From Nereocystis luetkeana (Eukaryota; Sar; Phaeophyceae; Laminariales; Laminariaceae), in the NCBI GenBank assembly GCA_031213475.1, contig JARUPZ010000003.1, positions 14,936,869 through 15,000,868 of the forward strand: 64,000 nucleotides of DNA, given 5' to 3'. Shown here in pieces: positions 45,150 to 56,379 of the stretch (position 1 is the stretch's first letter; each line of letters starts with the position of its first letter). Under the pieces are notes generated by a model. That model ran no database searches. It saw nothing but the letters and a program-made list of their open reading frames with translations, and had not been told where the DNA came from. Made by a program: the position numbers and the translations under genes.

Positions 45150-45220
45150 TATAGCAACATATATATATATATATATACACTGGTATATATGTATACTTCG
45201 AAGTATATATATATATATTT
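45150..45220. repeat. (TA)n tract
   Basis: Interrupted by TACTTCGAAGTA. Confidence 0.9.
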
Positions 45221-45655
45221 CTGTTCTACGTCTTTGACCAAGGAAAGTTAGGTGCCGCGCTAAGTGGGACGCTCCGCCGGTAGGCCGTTCGGGTCTACAT
45301 TTTTGTTTTTTTTTAAACCGGGGGCGCTGTTTTTTGTTTTTCTATTTTTGTCGCAAAAGAGTGCCGTGGAAATAAGACCGTATTTTTGAGATTTTGCGTC
45401 TGCTGGTGGCCAGCGCAGGCACGGAGCATGACGATGGCATGTTGGGGTGTAGCGAAAAGATCTGGAGACGAGGCGTCGTGGCCGATTGCTACCTACCACC
45501 GTTTCGACGGACACATTTGTTTTTGGAGAGTACACCTTGTTTGTTTTGGTGGTCCTGGCGGTAGATCTCGTGGGGATTTAGCTCCGGGAGTCGTCTCGTG
45601 GAATTTTGAGCGGGGCATATTGTTTCATGCTTTGAGCGGTATACAGTAGACACCC

Positions 45656-45902
45656 CGTTCTACGATAGAGGTAAGCACATTTCCGCTATTTTGTTTATGA
45701 AAGACGGGAGTTCCTCGGCCCCAAAACGTCGGAATTTCAATCTTGATTTCGAAAAAAAAACGTTTTTGTAAGACTCGGGCCATGGGATTATTCGCCGCGA
45801 TGCAATTTTGATGTTCGCTGAAGTCAGTTTTCGGGTGAGGTATGGAGCTCCTCGAGGGAGGAGCCTCGGAAAAATTAGAGCGAACCTCTATCGTAGAACG
45901 CC
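45656..45902 (+). mobile_element. MITE-C copy
   Basis: Both terminal repeats are present, body close to the 13239 copy. Confidence 0.87.
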
Positions 45903-45909
45903 TCAGACG

Positions 45910-46025
45910 GGTTGGTGGTGTTGGTGGCGGCGGCGGTTAGTGGTGGTGTTGGTGTTGGTGGTGGTGGTGGTCGTCGTTGTTGTCGTCGTCGTCGCGGTGG
46001 TGGTGGTCGAGCCGGCGGTGACGGT
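45910..46025. repeat. (GGT/GTC)n microsatellite
   Basis: Imperfect GGT and GTC units. Confidence 0.88.
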
Positions 46026-46412
46026 GGCTGCTACTACTGCGTCTGCAGCTCTTTCGAGGGGCCTGATATTGCTAGCGTTGACCCGGGAAATATTTTGGCA
46101 TCATAAGTGGGACGGAACCCGGTACGTAAGCCCTTTAGGTCTGAGTATGGCACCGCTTCTCGGGGGGGGGGAGGGAGGGGGGGTGTGCTACGAACCGTTT
46201 CGTCGGTTGTTCGTTTGTCGCGTTTTTGTGCGGTGGTTGACATGACGGGAGTGTTTTCCCCCGTGGTTGGCGTCTAGTAAGCTAGCGTAGGCGCAGGCTC
46301 ACGGGGTAAGCAAATGTATATCGATGGTGTCATGACATCAAGAAGGGCAGACCCCCCTTAGTAAGGACTCTTCTTGCCTTAGAACCTGTTTTTCAGTGAT
46401 ATACAGAGTTCC

Positions 46413-46513
46413 TTAACCCTTTCTCCAAGACTGCAGTCTCGTTTTGTGGAAAAACTACTTAGAATTTTGGTGGTTTCGTCCCCAGAACGGGACTGCAGTC
46501 CTAAAAGGGTGAA
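46413..46513. mobile_element. MITE-B copy
   Basis: TTAA at the left, TGAA at the right; GACTGCAGTC(T/C)CG arms. Confidence 0.85.
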
Positions 46514-46639
46514 TCGAGGGAGCTTCATACAGTTGTAGGTGCACCCTTGGTCGGGAGCGGTGTTGCAAACTGCCCGACCTGAGACATGTTTCCTGGGGAT
46601 TCGCCCCCCCCTCAACGGAACTGACGTACACCATTGCAC

Positions 46640-47240
46640 GAGCCCCCCCCCCCCCCCACCCCCCTCCGCACTACCTGCCTACTCTCTCATATCATCATGA
46701 CGATTCGACCGGAGCAGCAAGTGTATCGCCATGTTTTTTACTTGTGATGTACAACAGAGAAGGATCGGTTGATATTGATGAAATGTACCTGGCACGGGTT
46801 ACCATCGACGGAGGTTTATTTTTCGAGCTGGGATTTGGTCAAAGTTAACACGCCAGTTTTTCTCGCCGAGTGAAAAACGCTTGCAACCTGCACTCTACTC
46901 TGAGGTCACATGGTTGGCATCATCATCACGCTGACCCCCATCGGCGCCGGAAGGCAACTTCCCCCTTCGCTTCCAAACAAAAATCCTCCCATATATAGTT
47001 GGGTCAAAGTTATACCCGAAACATTGAAAACCAAGCGAGCGTAAATGTTCAGCGGCTGATTCGAAACAACAGACAAACCGTGTGGACAATTAGGCGAGGG
47101 GCTTTGATTCGTGGATGTTTTGCTTGAACCAGGCTGTACCCACTCGCCTCCTTTACGAGCGACAAAGGAGCCGTGCGTCGCTAACTTCAAGAGATACGGG
47201 ATACGGTGAGCCAGGCAGTCGGAATGCCGCGTGTTATGGC
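46640..47240. other. No supported feature
   Basis: No repeat partner or exon was recognised. Confidence 0.4.
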
Positions 47241-47245
47241 ATGTC

Positions 47246-47430
47246 GCTGAAAGCGCCAAGGAGTTTCGGCGCTTGCTTGAATTAGTGGTGGGAATGAGTG
47301 AGTAGTGCACCCTATCGGCGAGAAGAATGGAGAGGCGTTATGCACCGGGGGGGGGAGAAGGGAAGGCACCTGTGACCCCAAAGTTTGTCCAGAATGCCGC
47401 GGAGGGCAAATATTCCCCACGGGTTAAGCT
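47246..47430 (+). mobile_element. SINE body/tail remnant
   Basis: It retains GTGGGAATGA, CACCGGGG, GGCACCTGTGACC and GTCCAGAATGCCGC.GAGGG segments without the tRNA head. Confidence 0.6.
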
Positions 47431-48081
47431 GGAACGCAGAAAAATGGTTGCAGACCTACCCTTTCGGCAGTGCTTTCCTCCCGAGTCGCAGCTGTACTGC
47501 CACTGGGAAGGCATCTATCTGGAGTGAGGCACTCACTCGGCAGACAAACCTCGGTTCCTGCCTAAGACTTTTATTGCTATTACACGTAGCACCCATGATA
47601 GACTAGCCGAAATGCACCAAAATTAACATCCATTATGTCCGCCGAATAATCTACCCTCAACCGTCATTTGCCACACATTTCCGGAGCGACCAAGCACCAC
47701 CGACTGGTACATCGTGTTGCACCTTATTATTGTAGCCTCCGAAGATTTACACCCTTCACAAAAACACGGAAACACTTGCCCGCGATTAGACGTTGACGAC
47801 ACCCCCGCCATCCTATACACGCCCCGCACCCCTTACCCATACGCTTCCAGCGTCGGTCCACCCGACCTAGACTCCCCATAAAGGTTCAGATCATCCAACC
47901 ATAAAGCTGGCCGGAGATCATAGCTATATCTGCGGATTACCGTGCTGCAGACGTATGATTCTGGTACATAGCTCCGAGGACACTGGGATACCTTTTTGCT
48001 ACGTACGTGTTCTGCAAAAATCACCTCACGCTATTTCCTACTATGAATAGTTCACACCAAGAAAACGGAGGGTGCTATTAA

Positions 48082-48190
48082 TATTACGGGGGAACCTAGT
48101 TAACAGGACCTATGGTGTACATAAAAAACTACATATTCAACCATTTTTACCAACAATATTTGGTCCTGTTAACTATGGCCCCCCGTAATA
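48082..48190 (+). mobile_element. MITE-A copy
   Basis: Full length. Confidence 0.92.
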
Positions 48191-48253
48191 GCAGCTTTGT
48201 AAAGGAGTCGGCCCTCCTGGGGTTTCAGATGGGAAAGTTGACGGCGAAAAGAT

Positions 48254-48414
48254 GCGTTCCACGATAGAGGTAGCACATTTCGACTAAAACATTTTCTGAA
48301 TGGCGGGGTTCCTTAACCCAAAATCATCGGAAAACCGACCCTGTTTCGAAAACAGACGGTTTTGTATACTCGGGTGGTGGAATTCTCGATTGGGGTGCAA
48401 TTTGATTTTTATTC
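48254..48414 (+). mobile_element. MITE-C copy, truncated
   Basis: The left end is present; it stops at the MITE-A at 48415 and the right part is missing. Confidence 0.75.
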
Positions 48415-48523
48415 TATTACGGGGGACCATAGTTATCAGGACCTATGGTGTACATAAAAACCTATATGTTTAACCATTTTTACCAACAATATTTGGTCCT
48501 GTTAACTATGGCCCCCCGTAATA
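48415..48523 (+). mobile_element. MITE-A copy at the break of a MITE-C
   Basis: Full length; the MITE-C at 48254 stops exactly where this copy begins and does not resume. Confidence 0.92.
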
Positions 48524-49574
48524 GCGCGCTTTCCATAACGGAATTTCATGCGTGTCCCATGATATTCCCACGGGAATCCCATACGAGTTTCTCGATTGAC
48601 CCATGCGGCGATCCTCTGTACTCAGGAGTGCCCCGTGGGCGACCCATGGCCCAGATACATAGATCTCAATGCGAAACTTTTGCGAGACCGCTGGGTAAAT
48701 GCTTGAACAACCCGATATCCCATCCTATGGATGCGGCCCTTGGGCGTCGTACGGGAGGACCTTGAGAGAATCGTGGGCGCCCATGCGCGTAGAAATGCTG
48801 GTCCATAGATCGCACATATGTGGCCCATGGGTCGCTCACCGATCACCCATGAGTTTTAGTGGTGGCCCATGGGTAACCCAGGGCCATGGGTAACCCGTGG
48901 GTACCCATGAGGGTTCGTTCGGTGGCGGTCCATTTGGTCAACCATGGATCGCTCGCAGGTAGCGCATCGGTCGTCCGTAAGTTGCGGTTGTTGTTCTCCT
49001 CCCCTTAACTCTCGAACCAAGCAGCCCGTGGTCACACAAAGGTATTGTAGCCCAAACAAAAAACCGGAACACCATGAAAAAAAAAAAAAAACTCGGCTGG
49101 GAAGCGCGACGCTATTCACCCAAAAACACACGAGACAAAGAAGGCTCACACGTAAAATGGAATTAGGGCAGTGACGCCTGAGCTCCATGTGGTGGACCAT
49201 GGGTCGCCCATGAGGTTTTCGCGGGGGCCCATAGACAGCCCATGGGTCGCCCGCCCATAATCAACCCATAGGTAGCCCGTGAACGCTGAGTGGCGCTCCG
49301 TGGAATGCCCATTGGTCGCCCATGCGTAGCCCATGGGCCGCCCAAGGGGTACCCATGGGTAGCTCATGGAAGGCCGCTCACGGGAAGTCCATGACCGTTT
49401 AGTGGTGATCCATGGTATATGCAGCCCATGGTCTAGCCCATTGGTCACCCGAGGGGGACCCAGTAGGGTTGAAGATGGCTGGTGGGTCGTCCACGGTTCC
49501 ACCGTGTATAACCCCTGTGTAACTCACGGGCCACCTATTTAGTCCAGTGAGCCAACCCACAGTAGGGGCGAACC

Positions 49575-49795
49575 AGAAGTTCCTCAGCCCCTCACGATAG
49601 GAGCTCAATATCTCACCCGATACAATACTTGGGGAGGAAATTCGTTCGTGCCACCCGACCGGCACTTGTATGCGCTAGTCCCGAAACGATTATACGAGTA
49701 AAGGTTTCGTCTTAACTGGTAGTTACTCACTTTAGGAACCCGACTGTTCAGAAACCTTTGGCCCAAAAAAGTGCAACCCCTACCGTGGGGTGACT
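49575..49795 (-). mobile_element. Diverged MITE-C relative
   Basis: It shares the GGAGCTC.ATA.CTCACCCGA block and the overall order with MITE-C but has different ends (CC(C/T)ACGGTAGGGGTTGCAC). It sits inside the CCCATGGG field. Confidence 0.55.
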
Positions 49796-50044
49796 CTAGT
49801 GCTGACCCATGGGTCACCCGTCTTGGCCCGTACATGTGCAGCCCATGGTAGCCCATGGTAGCCCATAGCGCATAGTTCGCGCATGGGTCACTCATAGAGA
49901 GCCAATGGGTTGCCCATGGGTCGTGCATGGATCCACCACGCTTATCCCATGGGTCGCACGTGGGTCGCCAGTGGGCCACAATATCGGCGCCCCACGGGTC
50001 GCCCATGGGTTGCCCAAGAAGGAGCCATCCGACAGAAGGGGTGC

Positions 50045-50268
50045 ATCAGATATTCCTGAGCCCCCACACATTAGGAGCTCAATATCTCACCCGATACAAA
50101 ACTTGGAAAACGTCGTTCGTGCCACCCGACCGGTACTTGGGTGCGCTAATCCTGAAACTAATATACGCCTAAATTTTTTATCCTAACTGGTAGTTCCTCA
50201 CTTAAGGAACCCAATTGGTCAGAAAACTTCGGCCCAAAAAGGTGCAACCTCTAACGTGGGGTGACTCT
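50045..50268 (-). mobile_element. Diverged MITE-C relative, second copy
   Basis: Close to the 49575 copy over its whole length, same orientation, also inside the CCCATGGG field. Confidence 0.6.
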
Positions 50269-50636
50269 GAGGTTTAGGTAGTGACACGTGGATCGCCCAT
50301 GGGTAGGAAGACCATGAGGGTTTTAGGCAGCCCAGCAGTCGTCTGGTGGTAGCCCATGGGGCACCGATGAGTCGCTCATGGGTGATCCATGAGGTTTTGG
50401 TGGCCCCTGGGCCGGCCACGGTCGTAGGTCACCCATGGGGAGACCAGCCCATGCGTTGCCCATGGATGAACCCGTCGGTCGTCCTCGGGTAGATCGTGAA
50501 GTATAAATTGTGGTCCGTGAGTCACCCATGGGTCGCCGATGGGTCGTTCATGTATTGGTCGCTGATGAGTGTTTCGTACCATGGGCAACCCATCGGCCAT
50601 CACAAACACCTCATGGGCTACCCACACAGCTGACTG

Positions 50637-50835
50637 GGACCCCCCCCCCCCCCCCCCCCCCGCATCAAGTGGGCGTGAATCACTCCTCGTGCGGATATTA
50701 AACATTGTAGCACACCGTAAGGCGTACTGCCCCGAATTGAGAAGTTGTCGATACCTTGTGGGGGGTTGCAACATTGTTCATTGCCTCCGCAAGGGCTTTG
50801 CTACGCCCACGTTGTGCAGGAGGGGTGGGGTGGGG
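50637..50835. mobile_element. Poly-C-ended MITE, copy 2
   Basis: C run then AAGTGGGCGT, internal ATTG.CTCCGCAAGGG shared with 17871-18078, then GCTACGCCCACGTTGTGCAG. Confidence 0.62.
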
Positions 50836-50892
50836 GTGTATCGACCTCCTGCGCACGGGTGACTCACAGGTTGCCCATGGGCGATGATTCAG

Positions 50893-51105
50893 AGCCCTAT
50901 GGGTAGGCACAATTCGATGCGAGTCGACGAGGGAAGACAAGGCTGAAATCTTCTCGCGATAAAAATGAAGGCACGTACCGCAGCGGGAAGGGAGCGGGAG
51001 GAGCCTGCTATGTGACCCCGGATCTGAGTTACGAGTTGGAAGGAGAGAGAGAGAGAGAAGAAGATGTGCGAAGATAATAAATGGGATGAGCAAATAAAAA
51101 AAATT
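50893..51105 (+). mobile_element. SINE variant (GA-tailed subfamily)
   Basis: Body GAAGGCACGTACCGCAGCGG then TGACCCCGGATCTGAGTTAC, a GAGA run and an A-rich end. Confidence 0.62.
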
Positions 51106-52598
51106 AAAAATGAGCGACCCATTGACGAGTTATTTTCGGAACGTTTGACGGCCTATTGTCGATCAAAATAGCGAATCCATGGGCCACCGCTGAATCCTCA
51201 AGGGAAGCTACCACTAAAAGCCATTACATTATCGATGGGTGATGGGGCTGACCCAAGGCCTCATCGGCTACCCGCGGACCACCCATGGGATACCCCCCGA
51301 GTGATCTACGGCCGATTGATGGCCAACCGTCGGGCCACAACTATACCGTCATGAACCATCCATGAGTGGCTCACGGGTGACCCAAGGAGCACTACTAGAA
51401 ACGCATGGGACTCCAATAAGCGACCAATGGGTATCTTTGAGCGTCTCATTCACCGCCCATTGACAATCCATTGGCGACACATGGACCGTACATGGTCGAG
51501 CCATGGGCAAGGATCACTCATGGGCAGCCCATAGGCGAGCCGTTGGGGACCCATGGGCCACCACCTAAACCCCATGGGCTACCCATGGGTGAACCTTGGG
51601 GTGGGTACTCATGATCGGCGAAAGGGCAACCCATGGGTGGCCCATGGGATACGGATGGGCGACCCATGCGCGACCCATGGGCCGCCACTAAGCAGTCATG
51701 GGCTTGCTTCCCGTGGGTTACTCATGGGTTGTCGAGAACGATCCGTTTGCGACTCATGAGCGATCCATGGGCTACTCGTGAGCTACTAGCGTAGCCCAGG
51801 AGGGCTGTGGGTAGACTAGCGGCCATCCATGGGTAACCCATGAGGTTCGGGTAGTGGACCATGGGGCACCCATGCATGAGTCGCCGATGAGCGGCCCATG
51901 AGGGTTGAGTGATAGCCCATGGGTCGGTTATGAGTCGATGATAGGCCGTTCGTAGGGTAGCCCATGGGTCACGCCTGGGTCGCTGATGATGGGTAGCCGG
52001 TCGGTGTCTCATGGGTGCTCCACGCAAAACAACGCCCATGGGTCGCCCTTTCGTGGTTCATGAGGGTCTCGAACAACTCATCGATCGCACGTGGGTAGCT
52101 GTTCAGGGGGGGCCACTGGGTTGCTCACGGTTCGTCCATGGGTTTTCCATGAGTCGCCGATGGGTTATCCGTGTCTCTTTAGCGGCGGGCCATGTCGTGT
52201 GGCCGATATGGGTCGGCCATGAGTAACCCACGGGTCGCCCACGGGTCGCTCATGCTTCACCATGGATAGCCATGCACCCGTTAGAACCTCCCGTTGCATC
52301 GGGTCACACCCTGCGCTTATGAGGAGATCGATTCATTGGGCGGCAATTGATCGAGCGCTGGAAACCGCTCGCGGTGAGAGATCTGCACAAATCCGATAGG
52401 GTGATACGAGAGCGTGGGCGGAGTGACGCCATCCGAGCCGATGTGGATATTATGTCCGCGGCCTGTGTCCTTCGCGTCGGGTGGTTGTGCGGTGAATTGT
52501 AACGGAAGCAGTGTAGGCAGCTAAGCTTTACGCGTTTTTCCTCGAATGTGTCCGGGTAAGAACGCAACCTTTTGTTTCATGCAATGCATGCAGGATTA

Positions 52599-53768
52599 TA
52601 GTGTTTGTGGCTAAGGTAGAAAACAAACAAACTTTGCTTCCGCTGAAAAAAGCGAATTTCCTTCCCTTCCTGATTTCGGTGTGTTTGCGAGTGAGGTAAA
52701 TCAGATCCTGCAGGCGACGCCTCCGAAAATAAGAAGGGAAGGAGGGAGGCGAGGCAACGCGGTAAACAAAAAAATGAAACAAAACAAAAAGAAACAGCGT
52801 GCAAGTAGCAACGGCAGCTCGGCAACGTTTCGGCGGCTGAGTTAACCGCGATGCCACCACTGCCATCCCACGACTGCGAGCAGCAGCATAGCAAGCGGCA
52901 GCTAGCTAGCACCAGCCGCAGGTAGGGGCAGCTTGAACATCAAAAACAAACAGCAGCAGCAGCACCAACCAGCTTCCATTTTTGGGTTTCCTGCTAACGC
53001 TGCTGCTGCTCCTGCTCCTGCTCCTGCTGCGCTCGGCCTACGCACGCCTCAGCGCCGGCGGGCTCCAGCGGCAAGCGGCAGCTAGCTAGCACCAGCCGCA
53101 GGTAGGGGCAGCTTGAACAACAAAACAAACAGCAGCAGCAGCAGCAGCACCAACCAGCTTCCATTTTTGGATTTCCTGCAGACGCTGCTGCTGCTCCTGC
53201 TCCTGCTGCGCTCGGCCTACGCACGCCACAGCGCCGGCGGGCTTTGCCCCGCCGCTGCTGCCGCGGCCGCTGCTGCCGCTGCGGGTGATACACGAGCTGT
53301 CGCGCTCTATGCGAGCCCAAGTACGAGTACGAGTGTGAGCGCGAGCCCTTTGTTGGGACGAAGCATTCTCCACGTCGTCACCAAGTGGGCGAAAGCGTGG
53401 GCCGTAGCAGCGGCGGCGGCCCGCTGGCACACTCCAACGCCGCTCGTGCGCGCTATACTCAAGCTACACCTCTCGAGACTCTGTGCTCCCAGCCGTTGTC
53501 GTGATGCGGACAGCAAGCAGCATGGTGGCATGGAAGATGCTCGGTGTTTTGATCCTTCGAGATTTGAGATGCGTTCTGCATCGGGATAATGCTCGGTGCG
53601 TGTAAGCCAATCAAACAGAGAACCAAATTTTACCGCAACGTTTGATGAAATCCTGAAATCGCTGCAGTACGTTTTCGCGTTTTGTTCCAGAAATTTACCT
53701 GAAAAATCTACCATGGGATTTTTTTTTGGAGAAGCAAAAGTGAAAACAAAACAAAATCGCAAACACTC
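52599..53768 (-). mobile_element. CAG-rich element, copy 2
   Basis: This is an inverted relative of 5389-6440 with the same order of blocks; its ends are AGTGTTTGTGG and CGCAAACACTCC. It is longer because of an internal 180-bp tandem duplication. Confidence 0.65.
52891..53250. repeat. 180-bp tandem duplication
   Basis: GCAAGCGGCAGCTAGCTAGC starts at 52891 and again at 53071. The following 180 bp are near identical, differing by CAG/CTG repeat number and a few substitutions. Confidence 0.85.
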
Positions 53769-53819
53769 CATTGACTTGAATACAATTTATCCTTTTCAGA
53801 TACACGACGTGTAACGAAT

Positions 53820-54700
53820 TCACGCATGCACCGATACTACGCATACCACTAGTTAGTTGCAACGAGTAGCTCCGCTCTGCACGCAAGTTGTACTACTGCA
53901 GTGCCTTGCAACTCGCTACAATGTGACACTGCACGAGAGGCTTGGCAGCCCTTGCACGGAGGCAGGGTGTCCCTATCTATCGAGTCCATGGTTGTTCCAT
54001 GGGCCTGTGGTGGTGTATCACCCCGAAAGGGCAGAGTTGGACAGATGTACGTCTCATGCCTTTTCTCGTAGTGATTACCTCGTGGTCCCCTTCAATATAC
54101 CTACGGGTCCTACGTGGCTGCTGTCTGTGTAGTCATTTACCACATGCGTTGTGACAGGGCACTGGACGTATTTCAGTGTCGAGGGCCAGCAGTAACGTAG
54201 ATGTTGAAAACCTTTTTACTTTTGCCGAATCTTGGCTGGTTTCGATGGTATAGATCAAGCGCGTGCACATGCGCGTGATGACCGCTTTCCCCCCGCTCGC
54301 ATACCGGTCTACCTGCAGCACACCTCTTGCCCATTTACCGTAGTAGTCCCAGCGTATGTGCGGTACACCGTGCTGATTCAACAGCGAGTTTTTCTTAGTC
54401 TACTGTGCGGCACGACTTCCACCGATGCGGTAGATACAAAAAGCATTGCGGACATCGGCTGTTCAAGCATGTATGTACCGTAGTAGGGGCGCGTAGCACC
54501 CCGTAGTGTCTGAGACCCCTTAGTTAACCCTCTTGCCTCTTCTGAAAACTCCAGGAGATTTAATTGGCGCTGAAAAATGACAATCACGGCAACCGCCACC
54601 ACTTGATTGTGGAATAATAGAAACTGGTGTCCGCTTTGCAACGAAAGGAGTTGTACGACACGGGGGGAACACGGTCCCTCCCGTACTGCTGGGCTCACGC
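53820..54700. other. No supported feature
   Basis: No repeat copy, conserved frame or splice-bounded family segment seen. Confidence 0.4.
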
Positions 54701-54707
54701 TGCTCCT

Positions 54708-54815
54708 ACTAGGGGGGACCATAATAAATAGGACCAAAAAATGTTAGTAACAATATGTAAATATATAGGTTTATGTGTATACCGTAGGTTTTATTTACCA
54801 TGGTCCCCCGTGATA
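54708..54815 (-). mobile_element. MITE-A copy
   Basis: Diverged full-length copy (ACTAGGGGGGACCATAATAA). Confidence 0.87.
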
Positions 54816-55427
54816 GATGGTTGATTGCGCCAAAGATACCAACCATTGTTTTCGTCGCCATCTCTGTACACTCGAAGGCGTTGACCCTTTCGGAACCCAG
54901 CTGGGTCGGGGGTACACGCGGTGCTACTCAACGAGGCTTCCTACGACGGGGTAGATTCGCGGTACACACAGCTTATGCCGTGCAGGCTTGGGAATTGCTC
55001 TTTGGGTTGCACCTTTACGTACCTTTTCTCATGGTCAGGTTTTGGGCGAGACGTAGAGCCCCTACACTATAATCAAGTCAGGTGAGCCTCGGAAAAACTA
55101 GGCACTACCCCTGTAAGGCAAGCGGGCTTCTACCGTCTGGTGGGAAGGCGTTGCAGTAGGATCACTGTAGTAGCATTATGTGGCGTGCGCGTCGAAGATA
55201 CCCTTACATTGAACAGCTCGGAAGCGCCTTATACGTCAGCAGCCCGGGGTGCCCCGTGGGAGGGCCAATGCTGTGGCGTCTACCACTAGCGTTCGGTAAA
55301 ATTCCACTCCTAAAGAGGTTACGTAAGGAACATGAGTGCCTCAACAAACCGATGTAGAGACGAAACACGACTTTTACCGCAAGCCCAATGCGAAGTCCCG
55401 TGGGCAATGCACCCGACGAATACTACG

Positions 55428-55524
55428 TTAACCCTTTTAGAACCGCAGTCCCGTTTTGGGGAAAAACCACTCAAACTTCAAGTAGTTTGTCCCCAAAACG
55501 GGAGTGCGGTTCTAAAGGGGTTAA
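55428..55524. mobile_element. MITE-B copy
   Basis: TTAA duplication and intact CCCTTTTAGAACCGCAGTCC arms. Confidence 0.93.
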
Positions 55525-55570
55525 CATGCACAATGTACATCCGGAACGACCATACGGCGTAGCTAACTGG

Positions 55571-55790
55571 GCGTTTTACGGTAGAGGTCCACCCTAATTT
55601 TTCGAAGGATCCTCACTTCTTGAGAAGCTCCGTGCCTCACCCGAAAACTGACTTTTTTAGCAAAAATCAAATTGCAACCCGACGAAGAATCCCATGACCC
55701 ACCTATACAGAAACGTTTTTCGTAACAAGACTGGCATGCCGACGATTTTGGGTTAAGGAGCCCCGCCATTCAGAACAAATTAGCGGTTAA
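55571..55790 (-). mobile_element. MITE-C copy, decayed ends
   Basis: GCGTTTTACGGTAGAGGT left end; body matches the 43045 copy. Confidence 0.75.
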
Positions 55791-56262
55791 AGAAACGTTC
55801 GGCAGTAACCCCGACATATTCGAGCGGCAAAAGCAATGATGACTTCGGTGTCATCAATCGTACCATACGAGCAGAGTCAGCGCCCGGCAGTGCCGGTAGA
55901 ATCCCGTTGCGCCCGTGTCGTACGACCCCTTGCATAGCAACTCGGCGCATTATTAGTTTGCATCATCCCTCAACCACGTAGCGGCCATTCATTGCTGTAA
56001 TCGTTACTTTTTTTTTTTGGTAGCCAAATTTTCCCTCTGACGCCTCGAGAGGTTTAGGGTCACCGACGAACTAACGAAAAATAAATGCACGCATGCGTTA
56101 TCGTCGCAACAGAATAAGCGTTGTACAGTGTCCATTGTTGCACAACCAGGCCATCGTGATGCACATGAACATTTCCTCAAAGTTGTGCCCTGGCTGACAT
56201 TCTACTGTGGTACTCGTAGCACTACAGTATTACCTGGTAGTGCCAGAGTATACACCCCGAGT

Positions 56263-56371
56263 TATTACGGGTGGCCATAGTTAATAGGACCAAATATTGT
56301 TGGTAAAATATTAAAATATATAGGTTTTATGTATACCATAGGTCCTGTTAACTATGGTCCCCCCGTAATTA
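56263..56371 (-). mobile_element. MITE-A copy
   Basis: Full length. Confidence 0.9.
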
Positions 56372-56379
56372 GTAGTGCT

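Larger units (their letters stand above)
48540..52270. repeat. CCCATGGG repeat field, ~3.7 kb
   Basis: Dozens of CCCATGGGT-core palindromes with spacings mostly 11-12 bp (GCCCATGGGTC) plus degenerate CCCATGAG/CCCATGCG forms. It is interrupted by two diverged MITE-C copies, a poly-C MITE and a SINE. Confidence 0.9.
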
